Assembly: GCA_017480195.1 (NCBI GenBank)
Contig: JAFVBE010000022.1
Location: 1 to 53,897 of the forward strand
Source: Lachnospiraceae bacterium
GTDB taxonomy: Bacteria > Bacillota > Clostridia > Lachnospirales > Lachnospiraceae
Direction: 5' to 3'
Length of the DNA: 53,897 nt
The notes under the pieces are model-generated. The model was not told the origin of the DNA and did no database searches. It saw only the letters and a list, made by a program, of their open reading frames with translations. This document shows positions 15,594 to 24,165 of the stretch, piece by piece; the stretch's first letter is position 1; each line of letters starts with the position of its first letter. Position numbers and translations under genes: made by a program.

Positions 15594-16937
15594 ATGGAAT
15601 TAAGAAGGAAAATATATGATAAATTGTGTGAATGGAAACATAAATCAAATGGAAGAAGCGCAATTTTGATTGAGGGAGCAAGACGAGTAGGTAAAAGCTA
15701 TATATCAAAGCAATTCGGAGAAAACGAATATAAATCGTGTATTATTGTAGATTTTTCACTTATCACTGATGATTTGATTGATATATTTGAACATGATATA
15801 AATGACTTTGATTTTTTCTTTAATCGTCTTGCAGCATATTATGGAAAAAGATTGTACGAAAGAGACACATTGATTATTTTTGATGAAGTTCAGCTATATC
15901 CAAAGGCCAGACAGTTAGTTAAGCATTTGATAGCTTATGGCAAATACGATATACTTGAAACCGGTTCTCTTATTACACTCAAAAAAAATATAGAAGATAT
16001 AGTTATTCCCTCGGAGGAAGAACATATTTCCATGTATCCTTTGGATTTTGAGGAGTTTTTGTGGTCGTTTGGTGATGAAAAGGGATATGATTTTGTACGG
16101 ATGTGCTATGAGAAAAAAATACCTTTAGGAGATGCTATTCATAGAAAAATGCTTAGTCGTTTCCGCGAATATCTTCTGGTTGGTGGTATGCCTCAGGCTG
16201 TGACAATGTATATAGAGACAAAGTCATTTGAGGAAACGGACAAAATTAAGCGAAGAATATTAAGATTATATAGAGATGATGTCACAAAATTTGCCCGAGG
16301 ATATGAAAGCAAGGTCTTGTCTGTATTTGATGGAATTCCGTCTCAATTATCAAAGCATGAAAAGAAATATAAACTTTCATCTATTTCTAAGTCGGCAAGA
16401 TTTAGAGAATATGAGGATGCGTTTATATGGTTAGATGAGGCAAAGGTTGTTTTACCGTGCTTTAATTCAAATCATCCTAATATTGGACTTGGTTTAAATG
16501 AAGATGCAACGACCTTAAAATGTTATATGAACGATACAGGACTATTAATAAGCCATACATTTTCTGAAAATGAAATAACAAGTGAAGAGGTAAATAAAGC
16601 ATTTTTGTTTGGAAAACTTAATTTAAATGAGGGAATGTTTTTTGAAAATGTGGTAGCTCAGATGCTTGTATCTACCGGTAGAAAGCTATATTTTTACTCA
16701 AGGAGTGACAGAGATAATTCAGATAATAGAATGGAAGTCGATTTCCTTATACAAAATGAAAAAAAGATTTCTCCGATAGAGGTTAAATCATCGTCATATC
16801 AAAGGCATGCATCACTTGATAAGTTCAAAGATAAGTTTAATAAACGCGTCGGAACAAGATATGTGATATACACAAAGGATTTAAGAATTGAAAATGATAT
16901 AATGTATATGCCTGTCTATATGACGCTTTGTGTTTGA
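15594..16937 (+). CDS. AAA-family ATPase with DUF4143-type C-terminus
   Basis: A 447-residue protein. The N-terminal ATPase has Walker A GARRVGKS (28-35) and Walker B LIIFDEVQLYPKARQ (about 98-112), followed by the family segment DILETGSLITLKK. The C-terminal DUF4143 region ends with a PD-(D/E)XK-like patch, RMEVDFLIQNEKKISPIEVK (about 379-398), where D-x-x-I and E-V-K could be catalytic or relic residues. These ATPases are abundant in gut anaerobes and suspected of defence or DNA-related roles; none is firmly assigned. The gene lies between direct repeats A and B with its own ribosome-binding site (GGGTGG), like a cassette. Confidence 0.85.
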   Translation: MELRRKIYDKLCEWKHKSNGRSAILIEGARRVGKSYISKQFGENEYKSCIIVDFSLITDDLIDIFEHDINDFDFFFNRLAAYYGKRLYERDTLIIFDEVQLYPKARQLVKHLIAYGKYDILETGSLITLKKNIEDIVIPSEEEHISMYPLDFEEFLWSFGDEKGYDFVRMCYEKKIPLGDAIHRKMLSRFREYLLVGGMPQAVTMYIETKSFEETDKIKRRILRLYRDDVTKFARGYESKVLSVFDGIPSQLSKHEKKYKLSSISKSARFREYEDAFIWLDEAKVVLPCFNSNHPNIGLGLNEDATTLKCYMNDTGLLISHTFSENEITSEEVNKAFLFGKLNLNEGMFFENVVAQMLVSTGRKLYFYSRSDRDNSDNRMEVDFLIQNEKKISPIEVKSSSYQRHASLDKFKDKFNKRVGTRYVIYTKDLRIENDIMYMPVYMTLCV

Positions 16938-16967
16938 ATACTTAGATTAAAAATATAATAAAAAACT

Positions 16968-17092
16968 TTCGTCCAAATAAACAAAAAATTTTAAACAACA
17001 TAAGCAAAAATTTACCTATTGCACAAAAGCGTTTCTAAAACAAGCCCTCCTGATTTTAAAAGGAGGGTTTTCTTTCGTCCATATAAACAAAA
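16968..17092 (+). repeat. Intergenic repeat copy B plus a partial third copy (TTCGTCC family)
   Basis: Copy B (16968-17059) is nearly identical to copy A, including AAACAACATAAG and CCTATTGCACAAAAGCGTTT. It contains a perfect terminator, and immediately after it the motif restarts as TTCGTCCATATAAACAAAA (17074-17092). Confidence 0.75.
17044..17073 (+). terminator. Rho-independent terminator within repeat B
   Basis: CCCTCCT and AGGAGGG pair perfectly around GATTTTAAA and are followed by TTTTCTTTC. It lies about 110 bp after the ATPase gene stop codon. Confidence 0.8.
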
Positions 17093-17184
17093 TCGCTTAG
17101 AAAAACATTAGGCTAAAATTTAAAAATTCACAAAATTTTTCCCTGCTGTTTCAATATTTATGAAAATATAATAGAATTGCCCAA

Positions 17185-17250
17185 ATGCTTATTGGAGAAG
17201 ACAGTGATTTAGTTAAAAATTTTATAAGAGGCGATTTGGAATGGGTTTAA
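17185..17250 (+). pseudogene. Possible C-terminal remnant of a lost gene
   Basis: An open segment encodes RIAQ then MLIGEDSDLVKNFIRGDLEW and a final valine, then a stop. It looks protein-like but has no ribosome-binding site, and the frame is closed by a TGA at 17161. It sits just after repeat B, so it may be the 3' end of a gene cut by the repeat-associated rearrangement. The rest of 17093-17287 is AT-rich with nothing else recognisable. Confidence 0.3.
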
Positions 17251-17287
17251 ATATAAATGAGAATATAGGAGGTACAGGAGTTCAATT

Positions 17288-17728
17288 ATGCTGAAGATTT
17301 GGTTTGGAGAATTCAAAAAGGGGTGCATAAAGGTACCCGATTTATATTTTGATTTACATAAGGAAAAAGACTGGTTTAACAGAGACGATGTAAGGAGAAT
17401 TATAAAAGACATTGATGATGTTGAGGTTGTTCAGGATGAATTCCTGATGTCAAAAACAATTGGAGGTATGTCGCCCGAGAGACTGTCTACAGGATGCAAG
17501 ACACTGATACTTATATACATAAATCCGTTATGTAATGTATATGCGAGCCGATGCGGAGATAACTGTGCAGGATACATACTTGATTTGGCTGAAAAGACAG
17601 ATGTGGTTATCACCTTACATCATCTGATGATTTTTCCGAGAGATTTTGATGCTGAAATACTGGATACCGGAGAGATTATACATTCAAGGAAGGAATATGT
17701 GGAATTATTTATTGAATTTTTCAATTAA
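17288..17728 (+). CDS. DUF4869-like protein
   Basis: A 146-residue protein that resembles DUF4869 members of Firmicutes: the opening MLKIWFGEFKKGCIKVPDLY, a central ERLSTGCKTLILIYINPLCN, then SRCGDNCAGYILDLAEKTDV and a C-terminal IIHSRKEYVELFIEFF. The GCKTLI segment recalls the region of ABC-type ATPases just before Walker B, but there is no Walker A here. A good GGAG site precedes the ATG. The next gene, 11 bp away, is a small P-loop protein, and such pairs seem to recur, so the two probably act together. The function is unknown; the family name is from memory of its pattern. Confidence 0.65.
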   Translation: MLKIWFGEFKKGCIKVPDLYFDLHKEKDWFNRDDVRRIIKDIDDVEVVQDEFLMSKTIGGMSPERLSTGCKTLILIYINPLCNVYASRCGDNCAGYILDLAEKTDVVITLHHLMIFPRDFDAEILDTGEIIHSRKEYVELFIEFFN

Positions 17729-17739
17729 AGGTGGTTGTT

Positions 17740-18198
17740 ATGGGAAATAGTGTTTTTATAGCAATAAAATCTAAAAAATATAATGTGATGATACCTTTAG
17801 AAAGAAGAATAACCTTTTTACGAGGGGATAGCGGTGTTGGTAAATCAGCATTTATTGAATATGTTTTGCTGTCAGATAGTGATATGGATATAGAATTATG
17901 TAAACCTGATGGATTTGATGTTGATGTATTGACCTCAACAGATTTAGAGTTTTCTATTCAGGTCAAATGTAAGCGAATAATAATATTGGATAGTCTCATT
18001 TCCTCAGAAACCATAGAGTTTGGTGAGGCGGTGAATGAATATCTGATAAAAAATGATTTATATCTGCTTATTATGAGCAGAGTGGAAATACCTATGTCGA
18101 AAGATAGAGATAACGACCTGTATTACAGGGAGAGAAATGTATTGTATTTGAAGAAGGATGAGAAAGACTTAACTAAGAGGATAGTAATATCAGAATAG
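17740..18198 (+). CDS. Small P-loop NTPase-like protein paired with the DUF4869-like gene
   Basis: A 152-residue protein with a clear Walker A, FLRGDSGVGKSAF (K35, S36), and a Walker B-like CKRIIILDSLIS (about 83-94). It is too short for a full ATPase domain: little follows the Walker B region beyond LLIMSRVEIP and a basic tail, so it may need the upstream DUF4869-like protein to complete a fold. ATG 17740 is chosen because AAAGGTGG lies five bases upstream; the open frame extends to a GTG at 17731. Its role is unknown. Confidence 0.65.
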   Translation: MGNSVFIAIKSKKYNVMIPLERRITFLRGDSGVGKSAFIEYVLLSDSDMDIELCKPDGFDVDVLTSTDLEFSIQVKCKRIIILDSLISSETIEFGEAVNEYLIKNDLYLLIMSRVEIPMSKDRDNDLYYRERNVLYLKKDEKDLTKRIVISE

Positions 18199-18234
18199 GG
18201 TATATGCTAAAATAATGAGGAAGGTGATATTCGC

Positions 18235-19035
18235 TTGGCTACATATGTAATTTCCGATATACATGGCTGCTATACGGCGTTTCAAAGGCTGCTAAAGCAG
18301 ATAGAGTTTGATTACGATAATGACGAGCTGATAATAGCCGGAGATATCGTGGATAGAGGAACTGAAAATCTTGAGATGTTAAAATATCTTGAAAATCATC
18401 CCGATAATGTAACATTTCTTATGGGTAATCATGACTATGATTTTATGGAGTCGTGCAGGGATTTGATTAATGCTTATGAAAGCAAGGAAAATAATTGCAG
18501 TTCTAAAAAAATCTTAAAGGATGAGATAATAAAAGAAAGACTATTATATGATGAATACGGAACATTTAAAAACCTTATAAGCCGTAGTGAACTTGATATT
18601 GATGACTACAGGCGGTGGGCGTCCCTTTTTGCAGATTTGGAATATTATCTCATAAAAGAGATAAACGGTAAAAAATATGTAATAGTTCATGCGGGATATA
18701 TCACAAGGGAGGACTATACAAGGAGTGTCTGTATGGGCGCGATGACAGGCTTTCTGCGAAGTAAGATAGAGAATTTTTATATCTGGGCGAGAGAGGAAGC
18801 ATATAATTTCGGCGGAATGAAGAACGCCACGATTATATTCGGACACACACCAACGGTTGCGGACAGTATGTTTAATAATGACGGAAGAGTCTGGACAGAG
18901 ACAAATAGAAGAAACAGATGCCGGTACATCAACATAGATTGCGGCTATGTATATAAAAAATATTTTCCGAATGCCAATATGGCGATTATAAGGCTTGATG
19001 ATGAGAAAATATTTTATCTTAAGGAGGAGGTTTAA
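18235..19035 (+). CDS. PPP-type metallophosphoesterase (ApaH/PrpE-like)
   Basis: A 266-residue enzyme with the full calcineurin-like signature: DIHGC (D8, H10), AGDIVDRG (D37, D40, R41), MGNHDYDF (N65, H66), VIVHAGY and FGHTP. The GD-x-VDRG and GNHD motifs mark the PPP branch, which includes protein serine/threonine phosphatases and diadenosine-tetraphosphate hydrolases; the substrate is open. The start is a TTG at 18235 with GAGGAAGGTGAT upstream. Only two bases separate it from the next metallophosphoesterase gene, so the two enzymes are co-expressed. Confidence 0.85.
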   Translation: MATYVISDIHGCYTAFQRLLKQIEFDYDNDELIIAGDIVDRGTENLEMLKYLENHPDNVTFLMGNHDYDFMESCRDLINAYESKENNCSSKKILKDEIIKERLLYDEYGTFKNLISRSELDIDDYRRWASLFADLEYYLIKEINGKKYVIVHAGYITREDYTRSVCMGAMTGFLRSKIENFYIWAREEAYNFGGMKNATIIFGHTPTVADSMFNNDGRVWTETNRRNRCRYINIDCGYVYKKYFPNANMAIIRLDDEKIFYLKEEV

Positions 19036-19037
19036 AA

Positions 19038-19586
19038 ATGGGAATTAAACTTTATACGGCGGATTTACATTTTGGACATAGCAATGTGATAAACTTCGAT
19101 AATCGTCCATTTGCTGATATAGATGAGATGGACAGATGTCTTATAGAACTTTGGAACAGCAGGGTCGCACCCGATGATGATGTATATTTAATCGGTGATG
19201 TGTGTTTCAGAAATAATAAGCCAGAGGAATGGTATCTCAGACAGCTAAAGGGGCATAAGCATCTTGTTATAGGCAATCACGACCGTAGGCTGCTAGATAA
19301 TCAAACTGCAATGAGTTGTTTTGAAACGATTGACAAAATGATGCATGTACGGGATGAGGACAAGCACATATGTCTCTGTCATTATCCACTGGCTGAATGG
19401 AATGGGTTTTTCAAAGGTACTTATCACATATATGGACATATTCATAACAGAAAGGATAGTGCTTATATGTATATGAAGAATTTTGAAAATGCATTTAATG
19501 CAGGGTGTATGATAAATAATTATATGCTGGCTTCATTAGATGAGCTGATTAGGAATAATGAGGTGTTTAAGAAAGATGTAAGTTAA
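19038..19586 (+). CDS. Small calcineurin-like phosphoesterase
   Basis: A 182-residue phosphoesterase with TADLHFGHSNVI (D9, H11), LIGDVCF, VIGNHDRR, CHYPLAEW and IYGHIHNR, together all the metal ligands of the fold. The DLHFGH-x-N start is typical of a small, often phage- or plasmid-borne group, distinct from the PPP-type enzyme just upstream. GGAGGAGG precedes the ATG. The substrate, perhaps a nucleotide or nucleic-acid end, is unknown. Confidence 0.85.
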   Translation: MGIKLYTADLHFGHSNVINFDNRPFADIDEMDRCLIELWNSRVAPDDDVYLIGDVCFRNNKPEEWYLRQLKGHKHLVIGNHDRRLLDNQTAMSCFETIDKMMHVRDEDKHICLCHYPLAEWNGFFKGTYHIYGHIHNRKDSAYMYMKNFENAFNAGCMINNYMLASLDELIRNNEVFKKDVS

Positions 19587-19624
19587 AAAGAAAGTATATT
19601 TTTATCTAAAGGAGATTTACATTT

Positions 19625-20317
19625 ATGTATAAAATAACATTATATGATTATGACCTGTGTCCTATATGTGATGGAACTACCTTTTGGTTTGTTGAGGACT
19701 TAAGTGAGTTTGAAGAGAATTGGCTTCCGTTACAATGCAGACATAATATCTCAACAATAGAAAGATATTATAGGTCAAAGCTTGGTGAAATAATTACTGA
19801 TTATTATTCAGACAGTGCTGACCTGAATATAGTTCAGCAAGCAGATTCAAAGATTATCTCGGAAAAAGAGTATACATATACAGATAAAGAAATCGAATTG
19901 ATAAATGCTTATGCATGGGATAGCAAGGTAGAGTTTGATAAGCTTGTAATAAAATTAAGAGTACTTCAGTATGCTGATGAATACTATCTTGTAGGTCAAT
20001 ATATAGGAACGGGCTGTCGTAGAATATCTCCGGGGTGGAATAGATGGTATGACACAGAAACTAAATATGCACAAATGAATTTTTATGGTAACCCTATTGC
20101 GACATATTTGGCACGGGATATAAACTGGGACGACTTTGGTAGTAGTGATCGTTATAAGGATTTTTATACAAATGATAAGGATTTTTATAAGCATGAAAAA
20201 GTAGAAACATTTGTGTGGCTGCCGATTAAAGAGGTTGATGAACAATATAAAATTAAGAGATTAACTAAGAAAGAACTGGCAATATTGATGAGAGACATTG
20301 TTGGAGAAGCGGGTTAG
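19625..20317 (+). CDS. Unrecognised protein
   Basis: I do not recognise this 230-residue protein. The first 20 residues include YDLCPICDGTTFWFVEDL, a C-x-x-C pair that could bind zinc or be redox-active. The rest is rich in Tyr, Trp and Asp, for example GCRRISPGWNRWYDTETKYA. No membrane segment or signal peptide is present. AAGGAG lies before the ATG. It follows the two phosphoesterase genes after 38 bp and may share their transcript. Confidence 0.6.
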   Translation: MYKITLYDYDLCPICDGTTFWFVEDLSEFEENWLPLQCRHNISTIERYYRSKLGEIITDYYSDSADLNIVQQADSKIISEKEYTYTDKEIELINAYAWDSKVEFDKLVIKLRVLQYADEYYLVGQYIGTGCRRISPGWNRWYDTETKYAQMNFYGNPIATYLARDINWDDFGSSDRYKDFYTNDKDFYKHEKVETFVWLPIKEVDEQYKIKRLTKKELAILMRDIVGEAG

Positions 20318-20341
20318 AAATTTTAATAGGAGGTATAAAAT

Positions 20342-20898
20342 ATGAGAGTCTATACAGACGAGCTTTACTGCGCGGTGTCATAAGACCGGAACTGCGTGAT
20401 AGAGTGGAAGACTTAAGGAATTTAATAACAAATAATAAAAAGGATTATATTAATTACATCAGTGATATTCTTGCAAAGGATATAATTATAAATGAATTTT
20501 TTAATAATAATGAAATACCAGCCGTTGTATTCTTAAATTCTAATGAAAGAAATAGTAATATTGAACTCAATGAATTTAACAAGGAAACCGGTATTTTTTC
20601 ATTTGATATAAACCTTAATCTTCATGGTGTGGGGCGCTTCCCCTTTTTCGAAAGCCTTGAGAATATCCTTTTACCATATCTGCTTGAGAGTGTGCAACTA
20701 TATCTTGTGTACAAAGAAGGTTACGAGATTATCCGTACCATAGATGACGCTGAGCAGGTGGTCTGGCTGTGGAGAGATTTGACTGATTTAATCAATAATA
20801 ATATTGAAGCTAAAAGCTGGGAAAAGCTTATATATGATGATTTAAGAGATTTATATTATGTATATATAGAGCTGTTCCCACAAGACAAACAGGGTTAA
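20342..20898 (+). pseudogene. Unrecognised gene with a frame-disrupted start
   Basis: A strong AGGAGG site (20328-20333) precedes ATG 20342, but that frame stops after 13 codons (MRVYTDELYCAVS). An overlapping frame is open from before the ATG and reads YESLYRRALLRGVIRPELRD and on into a 164-residue ORF whose first usable start is GTG 20404, which lacks a good ribosome-binding site. The simplest reading is a one-base change near the start that separates ribosome-binding site and body. The body contains LNLHGVGRFPFFESLENILL and VVWLWRDLTDLI. Translation from GTG 20404, or a sequencing error, remains possible. Function is unknown. Confidence 0.55.
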
Positions 20899-20904
20899 AA
20901 GTAT

Positions 20905-21025
20905 TCGTCACCTTGCACAATTGACTTCTAAAACATACCAACCCAATCTTCCCCAAGAGGTAAATTTCGTCCATATAGACAAAAAGGCATCTTCCCTGGA
21001 TGCCTTTTTTTACCTATTTCACAAA
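20905..21025 (+). repeat. Divergent intergenic repeat copy D (TTCGTCC family)
   Basis: The region has ACCTTGCACAATTGACTTCT and AAAACAT, related to the middle of copies A and B, then TTCGTCCATATAGACAAAAA (20966-20985), a terminator hairpin, and TTTACCTATTTCACAAA. The same blocks occur in a different arrangement around a different hairpin, so the hairpin seems to be the variable part of the family. Confidence 0.6.
20981..21010 (+). terminator. Rho-independent terminator within repeat D
   Basis: GGCATC (20986-20991) pairs with GATGCC (20999-21004) around TTCCCTG, with five A before and seven T after. It would stop transcripts from the 18-21 kb genes and may work in both directions. Confidence 0.85.
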
Positions 21026-21122
21026 CTTTTTCATCAATGTTGTTTTTTAAAAGGTTTTACAGTAAGCTTCAAATCACAAAACAGTTTTTGCAAAAACTCA
21101 CAGCAACAAGGAGGTGTCCCTA

Positions 21123-21182
21123 ATGGACAGAATTTTTATAAATGAAAAGGAGGATGGTTTCTATGCCATTGAAAATCTATAA
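21123..21182 (+). CDS. Possible 19-residue leader peptide
   Basis: A short ORF encodes MDRIFINEKEDGFYAIENL and has a strong AAGGAGGTG site eight bases upstream. It overlaps the start of the next gene in a different frame, and that gene's own ribosome-binding site lies inside this ORF. This arrangement would allow translational coupling. It could instead be a truncated gene start. Confidence 0.35.
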   Translation: MDRIFINEKEDGFYAIENL

Positions 21183-22401
21183 AAGAAATGATGAATATAT
21201 CAACAACCTGCTCAACTCAGGTGATGTGATTGATGAGATTGAGTGTGGAGAGAAGTATTATCCTGTACTGCTTATGTGCAGTCTTGACAGGATTGGCGAT
21301 GCAGTAAAACTTTTGAGAAAGGGCTACAGATGTTTACACTATGATGCTTATGCTGAAGAGTTCATAAATATCTTATACAAGATAACGGATGCATATAGGG
21401 AAGCGGATGAAATCTACAACACCATTATGGAGGATGAAGACAGGCGCGAATTACTTGATTTCCTTGATGCCGAATATGAGGAGCTGACAGTCGAAGAAAG
21501 ATATTTAATTGGAGACTGTCTGGCGCAGAAGCTGTATAAGGCTTCGGATTTAGATGCAACTGCTGTAGCTGTTAATGCTATGAGAAGATATGACGGTGTT
21601 CTGGAAGTGCTTCGTCAGGATTATTATGAGATTTACCTTGAATTATTTGATTCGGAATATATGAACGACCATTCCGTAGAGATGCTTTTGGTTTATGGAA
21701 ATGAAACCTTTGCAGATGATTATGCGTATTACATCTATGAGGGCGAATATGACTATAATATCAGGAGGCAGACGAATATTTTAAATGATATGTATAATGT
21801 ATCAAATGTCGGGAATGTCGTATCGAATAAAATAATTCAAGCAGCATTCTATGGCAAGGATGAAGGCTTTTTCAAGGTGATTGATATATTCAGAGAGTAT
21901 TTTTCAAAGGGATTTATCGACGATAAGATTATTATGGATCTCTTGACATTAAGGCAGATAAATAAGCTCAGAAACCTCGCACACGATGACGATGAAGCCA
22001 TGTTCTATATTGACACGGGGGATTTTATCTGTAATTCCGAAGCAGAAGAGATATTTGATGAAATTAAGGCGGGCATAAAGAAATATTCGATTGACAACTA
22101 TGATTTTATGATGCTTTTTGCATTGCTCATTAAGCTGTGTGATAAGGATGTGTTAAATCTGCTTGGTTTGGACATCACTGATTTGGAATACTATGAGATG
22201 CCTTGTGACTATGAGGTGGAGATATTTGAATGTATAAGAGAAAATGTCGGCAGCATAAGCTTCGATTATGAGGTGATAAGCGATATGCTTAAGTGCTGGA
22301 AGGACGAGCATTATTGCGAGGATATAGAGACTTCAGTGAATATTTATAATACATTTACGGCATTGCTTGACTGGATCAGGGCTTGGATTTATTTGCTTTA
22401 G
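21163..22401 (+). CDS. Unrecognised acidic helical protein
   Basis: A 412-residue protein that I cannot assign. It is strongly acidic, predicted mostly helical and has no membrane segment. ATG 21163 is chosen because GGAGG (21149-21153) lies nine bases upstream; earlier ATGs at 21142 and 21154 have poor or overlapping sites. The next gene, a membrane-anchored putative peptidase, starts 13 bp later, so the two may form a functional pair. Confidence 0.6.
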   Translation: MPLKIYKRNDEYINNLLNSGDVIDEIECGEKYYPVLLMCSLDRIGDAVKLLRKGYRCLHYDAYAEEFINILYKITDAYREADEIYNTIMEDEDRRELLDFLDAEYEELTVEERYLIGDCLAQKLYKASDLDATAVAVNAMRRYDGVLEVLRQDYYEIYLELFDSEYMNDHSVEMLLVYGNETFADDYAYYIYEGEYDYNIRRQTNILNDMYNVSNVGNVVSNKIIQAAFYGKDEGFFKVIDIFREYFSKGFIDDKIIMDLLTLRQINKLRNLAHDDDEAMFYIDTGDFICNSEAEEIFDEIKAGIKKYSIDNYDFMMLFALLIKLCDKDVLNLLGLDITDLEYYEMPCDYEVEIFECIRENVGSISFDYEVISDMLKCWKDEHYCEDIETSVNIYNTFTALLDWIRAWIYLL

Positions 22402-22414
22402 GGAGTTGGAAGAT

Positions 22415-23119
22415 ATGGACTATATGATTTTAAGACAGAAATACAAAAGATTTTTAGGAATAGTATTTTTCATTTTGACTGTATCAGTAGCTACGAACTT
22501 CTTCCTGTATATTAATTATAATTATCTTGAGGAGGTATCCTATAAGGATGCCTCCCTGACGGATAATGAGTTGTATGCATATGAGTATGGAGTGTCTGAT
22601 ATAGAGGATATTATGGATGAATACAGGAATGAGCTTATCTATCTTAAGACAGAGAATTATAAGAAGCTCACGAGAGAGGAACGCCTTGCGTATCTTGATG
22701 TATTACTTGAGTGCAGCCTGAATGCGCTTGGATGCGGTCAGGATATTACACTTATATCAGAAGCTATGGATGATAATATTAATGGATATTTCGACGGCAA
22801 TAATATGCTTATTGCTTTAAATGATGACCGCCTTATGCAGGATAATCCGGCAGAATGTATATGCGCCGTGCTTCATGAGAGCTACCATGCATACCAATAT
22901 GAGTGTGTCAGGTATATGAAGGACAATAATATAAGTGATAATTTGCTTTATTATGAGATAAGACAATGGGATTATGAATTTGTGTACTATAAGGATATCA
23001 ACAGAGGCAGCACAGTTGAGGAATATAAGAAGTACAGAAGTCAATGGTGCGAAAGCTCGGCATTTCATTATGAGTTGCAATGGAGGGATTTTGTGATAGA
23101 ATATATTGAAAAGATATAA
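22415..23119 (+). CDS. Membrane-anchored putative HExxH metallopeptidase
   Basis: A 234-residue protein with one N-terminal transmembrane segment (about 12-33, FLGIVFFILTVSVATNFFLY) and an outside-facing domain by the positive-inside rule. The motif VLHESYHAYQYE holds HExxH (H154, E155, H158), the zinc site of gluzincin-like peptidases; a later Glu in QWCESSAFHYE (about 210) could be the third ligand. Start 22415 has AGGGAGTTGGAAG before it. The family is not one I can name. Peptidase activity is inferred from the motif in a plausible position, followed by helix. Confidence 0.6.
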   Translation: MDYMILRQKYKRFLGIVFFILTVSVATNFFLYINYNYLEEVSYKDASLTDNELYAYEYGVSDIEDIMDEYRNELIYLKTENYKKLTREERLAYLDVLLECSLNALGCGQDITLISEAMDDNINGYFDGNNMLIALNDDRLMQDNPAECICAVLHESYHAYQYECVRYMKDNNISDNLLYYEIRQWDYEFVYYKDINRGSTVEEYKKYRSQWCESSAFHYELQWRDFVIEYIEKI

Positions 23120-23134
23120 AGAGGTTTTTAATAA

Positions 23135-24088
23135 ATGGACAGCTTAATCTACAGTCTTAACGCGACCATACCGATATTTGCGGTTATGGTTGTGGGATAC
23201 ATATTAAAACAGATAAAATTCCTAAGTGAAGAATTCGTATCGGTTGCGAATAAATTTGTATTCAAGGTATGTCTTCCGTGTATGCTATTCTTAGATGTTT
23301 GGAAGACGGATATACTACACAACTTCGACGGTAAGTACATAGGCTTCTGTGCAGTTGTAACCCTTGTAAGCATAGTGGCGATATGGGTGCTATCAAAGCT
23401 ATTGCTCAAGGATAAGACTGAGGTTGGAGCCTTTGTTCAGTGTGCTTACAGGAGCAGTGCAGCCATACTTGGTATAGCCTTTATACAGAATGTATACGGG
23501 AGTTCGGGTATGGGACCGCTTATGATTATAGGCGCGGTACCGCTTTATAATATATTCGCAGTGATAATCCTTACCTTTGAAAGCAATGATGAAGCAACTA
23601 AAAATGATAAGAGCCGTATAAAACATGCCTTTATCAACATACTTAAAAACCCGATTATAATAGGCATATTCCTCGGACTAATAGCATCACTTATCGGCTT
23701 GAAACTTCCGATAATGCTTGAAAAGCCAATACAGTACTTAGGCGGTATGGCATCACCGCTTGCACTTATTGCGATAGGAGCAGGCTTTGAGGGCAGGAAG
23801 GCACTTGCTAAGATAAAGCCGACACTTGCAGCAACCACTATAAAGCTTATATTGCTTGCGGCAATCTTTATACCGATTGCTGTATATGCAGGCTTCCGCG
23901 ACGAGAAGCTGCTTGCTCTCCTTATAATGCTTGCCTCCCCGAGCACTCCGACAGCATACATCATGGCTAAAAATATGCATGGCGACGATGTTCTTACATC
24001 AAGTGTAATCGTCCTTACGACACTACTTTCAGCATTCACACTCACATTGTGGATATTCGTACTCAGATACTTGGGATATCTAATATAA
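23135..24088 (+). CDS. AEC-family transporter
   Basis: A 317-residue integral membrane protein with about ten hydrophobic segments in two halves, as in the auxin efflux carrier/bile-acid fold. Typical features are the opening ATIPIFAVMVVGYILKQIKF, the half-way ILKNPIIIGIFLGLIASLIG, GGMASPLALIAIGAGF, and the last-third PSTPTAYIMAKNM. Members export or import organic acids such as malate; the substrate here is unknown. It follows the HExxH gene after 15 bp, with a weak ribosome-binding site (AGAGG). Confidence 0.88.
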   Translation: MDSLIYSLNATIPIFAVMVVGYILKQIKFLSEEFVSVANKFVFKVCLPCMLFLDVWKTDILHNFDGKYIGFCAVVTLVSIVAIWVLSKLLLKDKTEVGAFVQCAYRSSAAILGIAFIQNVYGSSGMGPLMIIGAVPLYNIFAVIILTFESNDEATKNDKSRIKHAFINILKNPIIIGIFLGLIASLIGLKLPIMLEKPIQYLGGMASPLALIAIGAGFEGRKALAKIKPTLAATTIKLILLAAIFIPIAVYAGFRDEKLLALLIMLASPSTPTAYIMAKNMHGDDVLTSSVIVLTTLLSAFTLTLWIFVLRYLGYLI

Positions 24089-24165
24089 ATTGATGTTACA
24101 TTAATCATTTTTTATAATAATTATATATTAATATACAAATAATACTCCTTAACAAAAAATTTAGC

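Noticed and set aside
20921-21145. 74-residue plus-strand ORF
   Set aside because: It runs through a terminator and a repeat, has no ribosome-binding site and shows no protein-like pattern.
23545-24108. 187-residue minus-strand ORF
   Set aside because: It is antisense to the well-supported AEC transporter and reflects its codon pattern.
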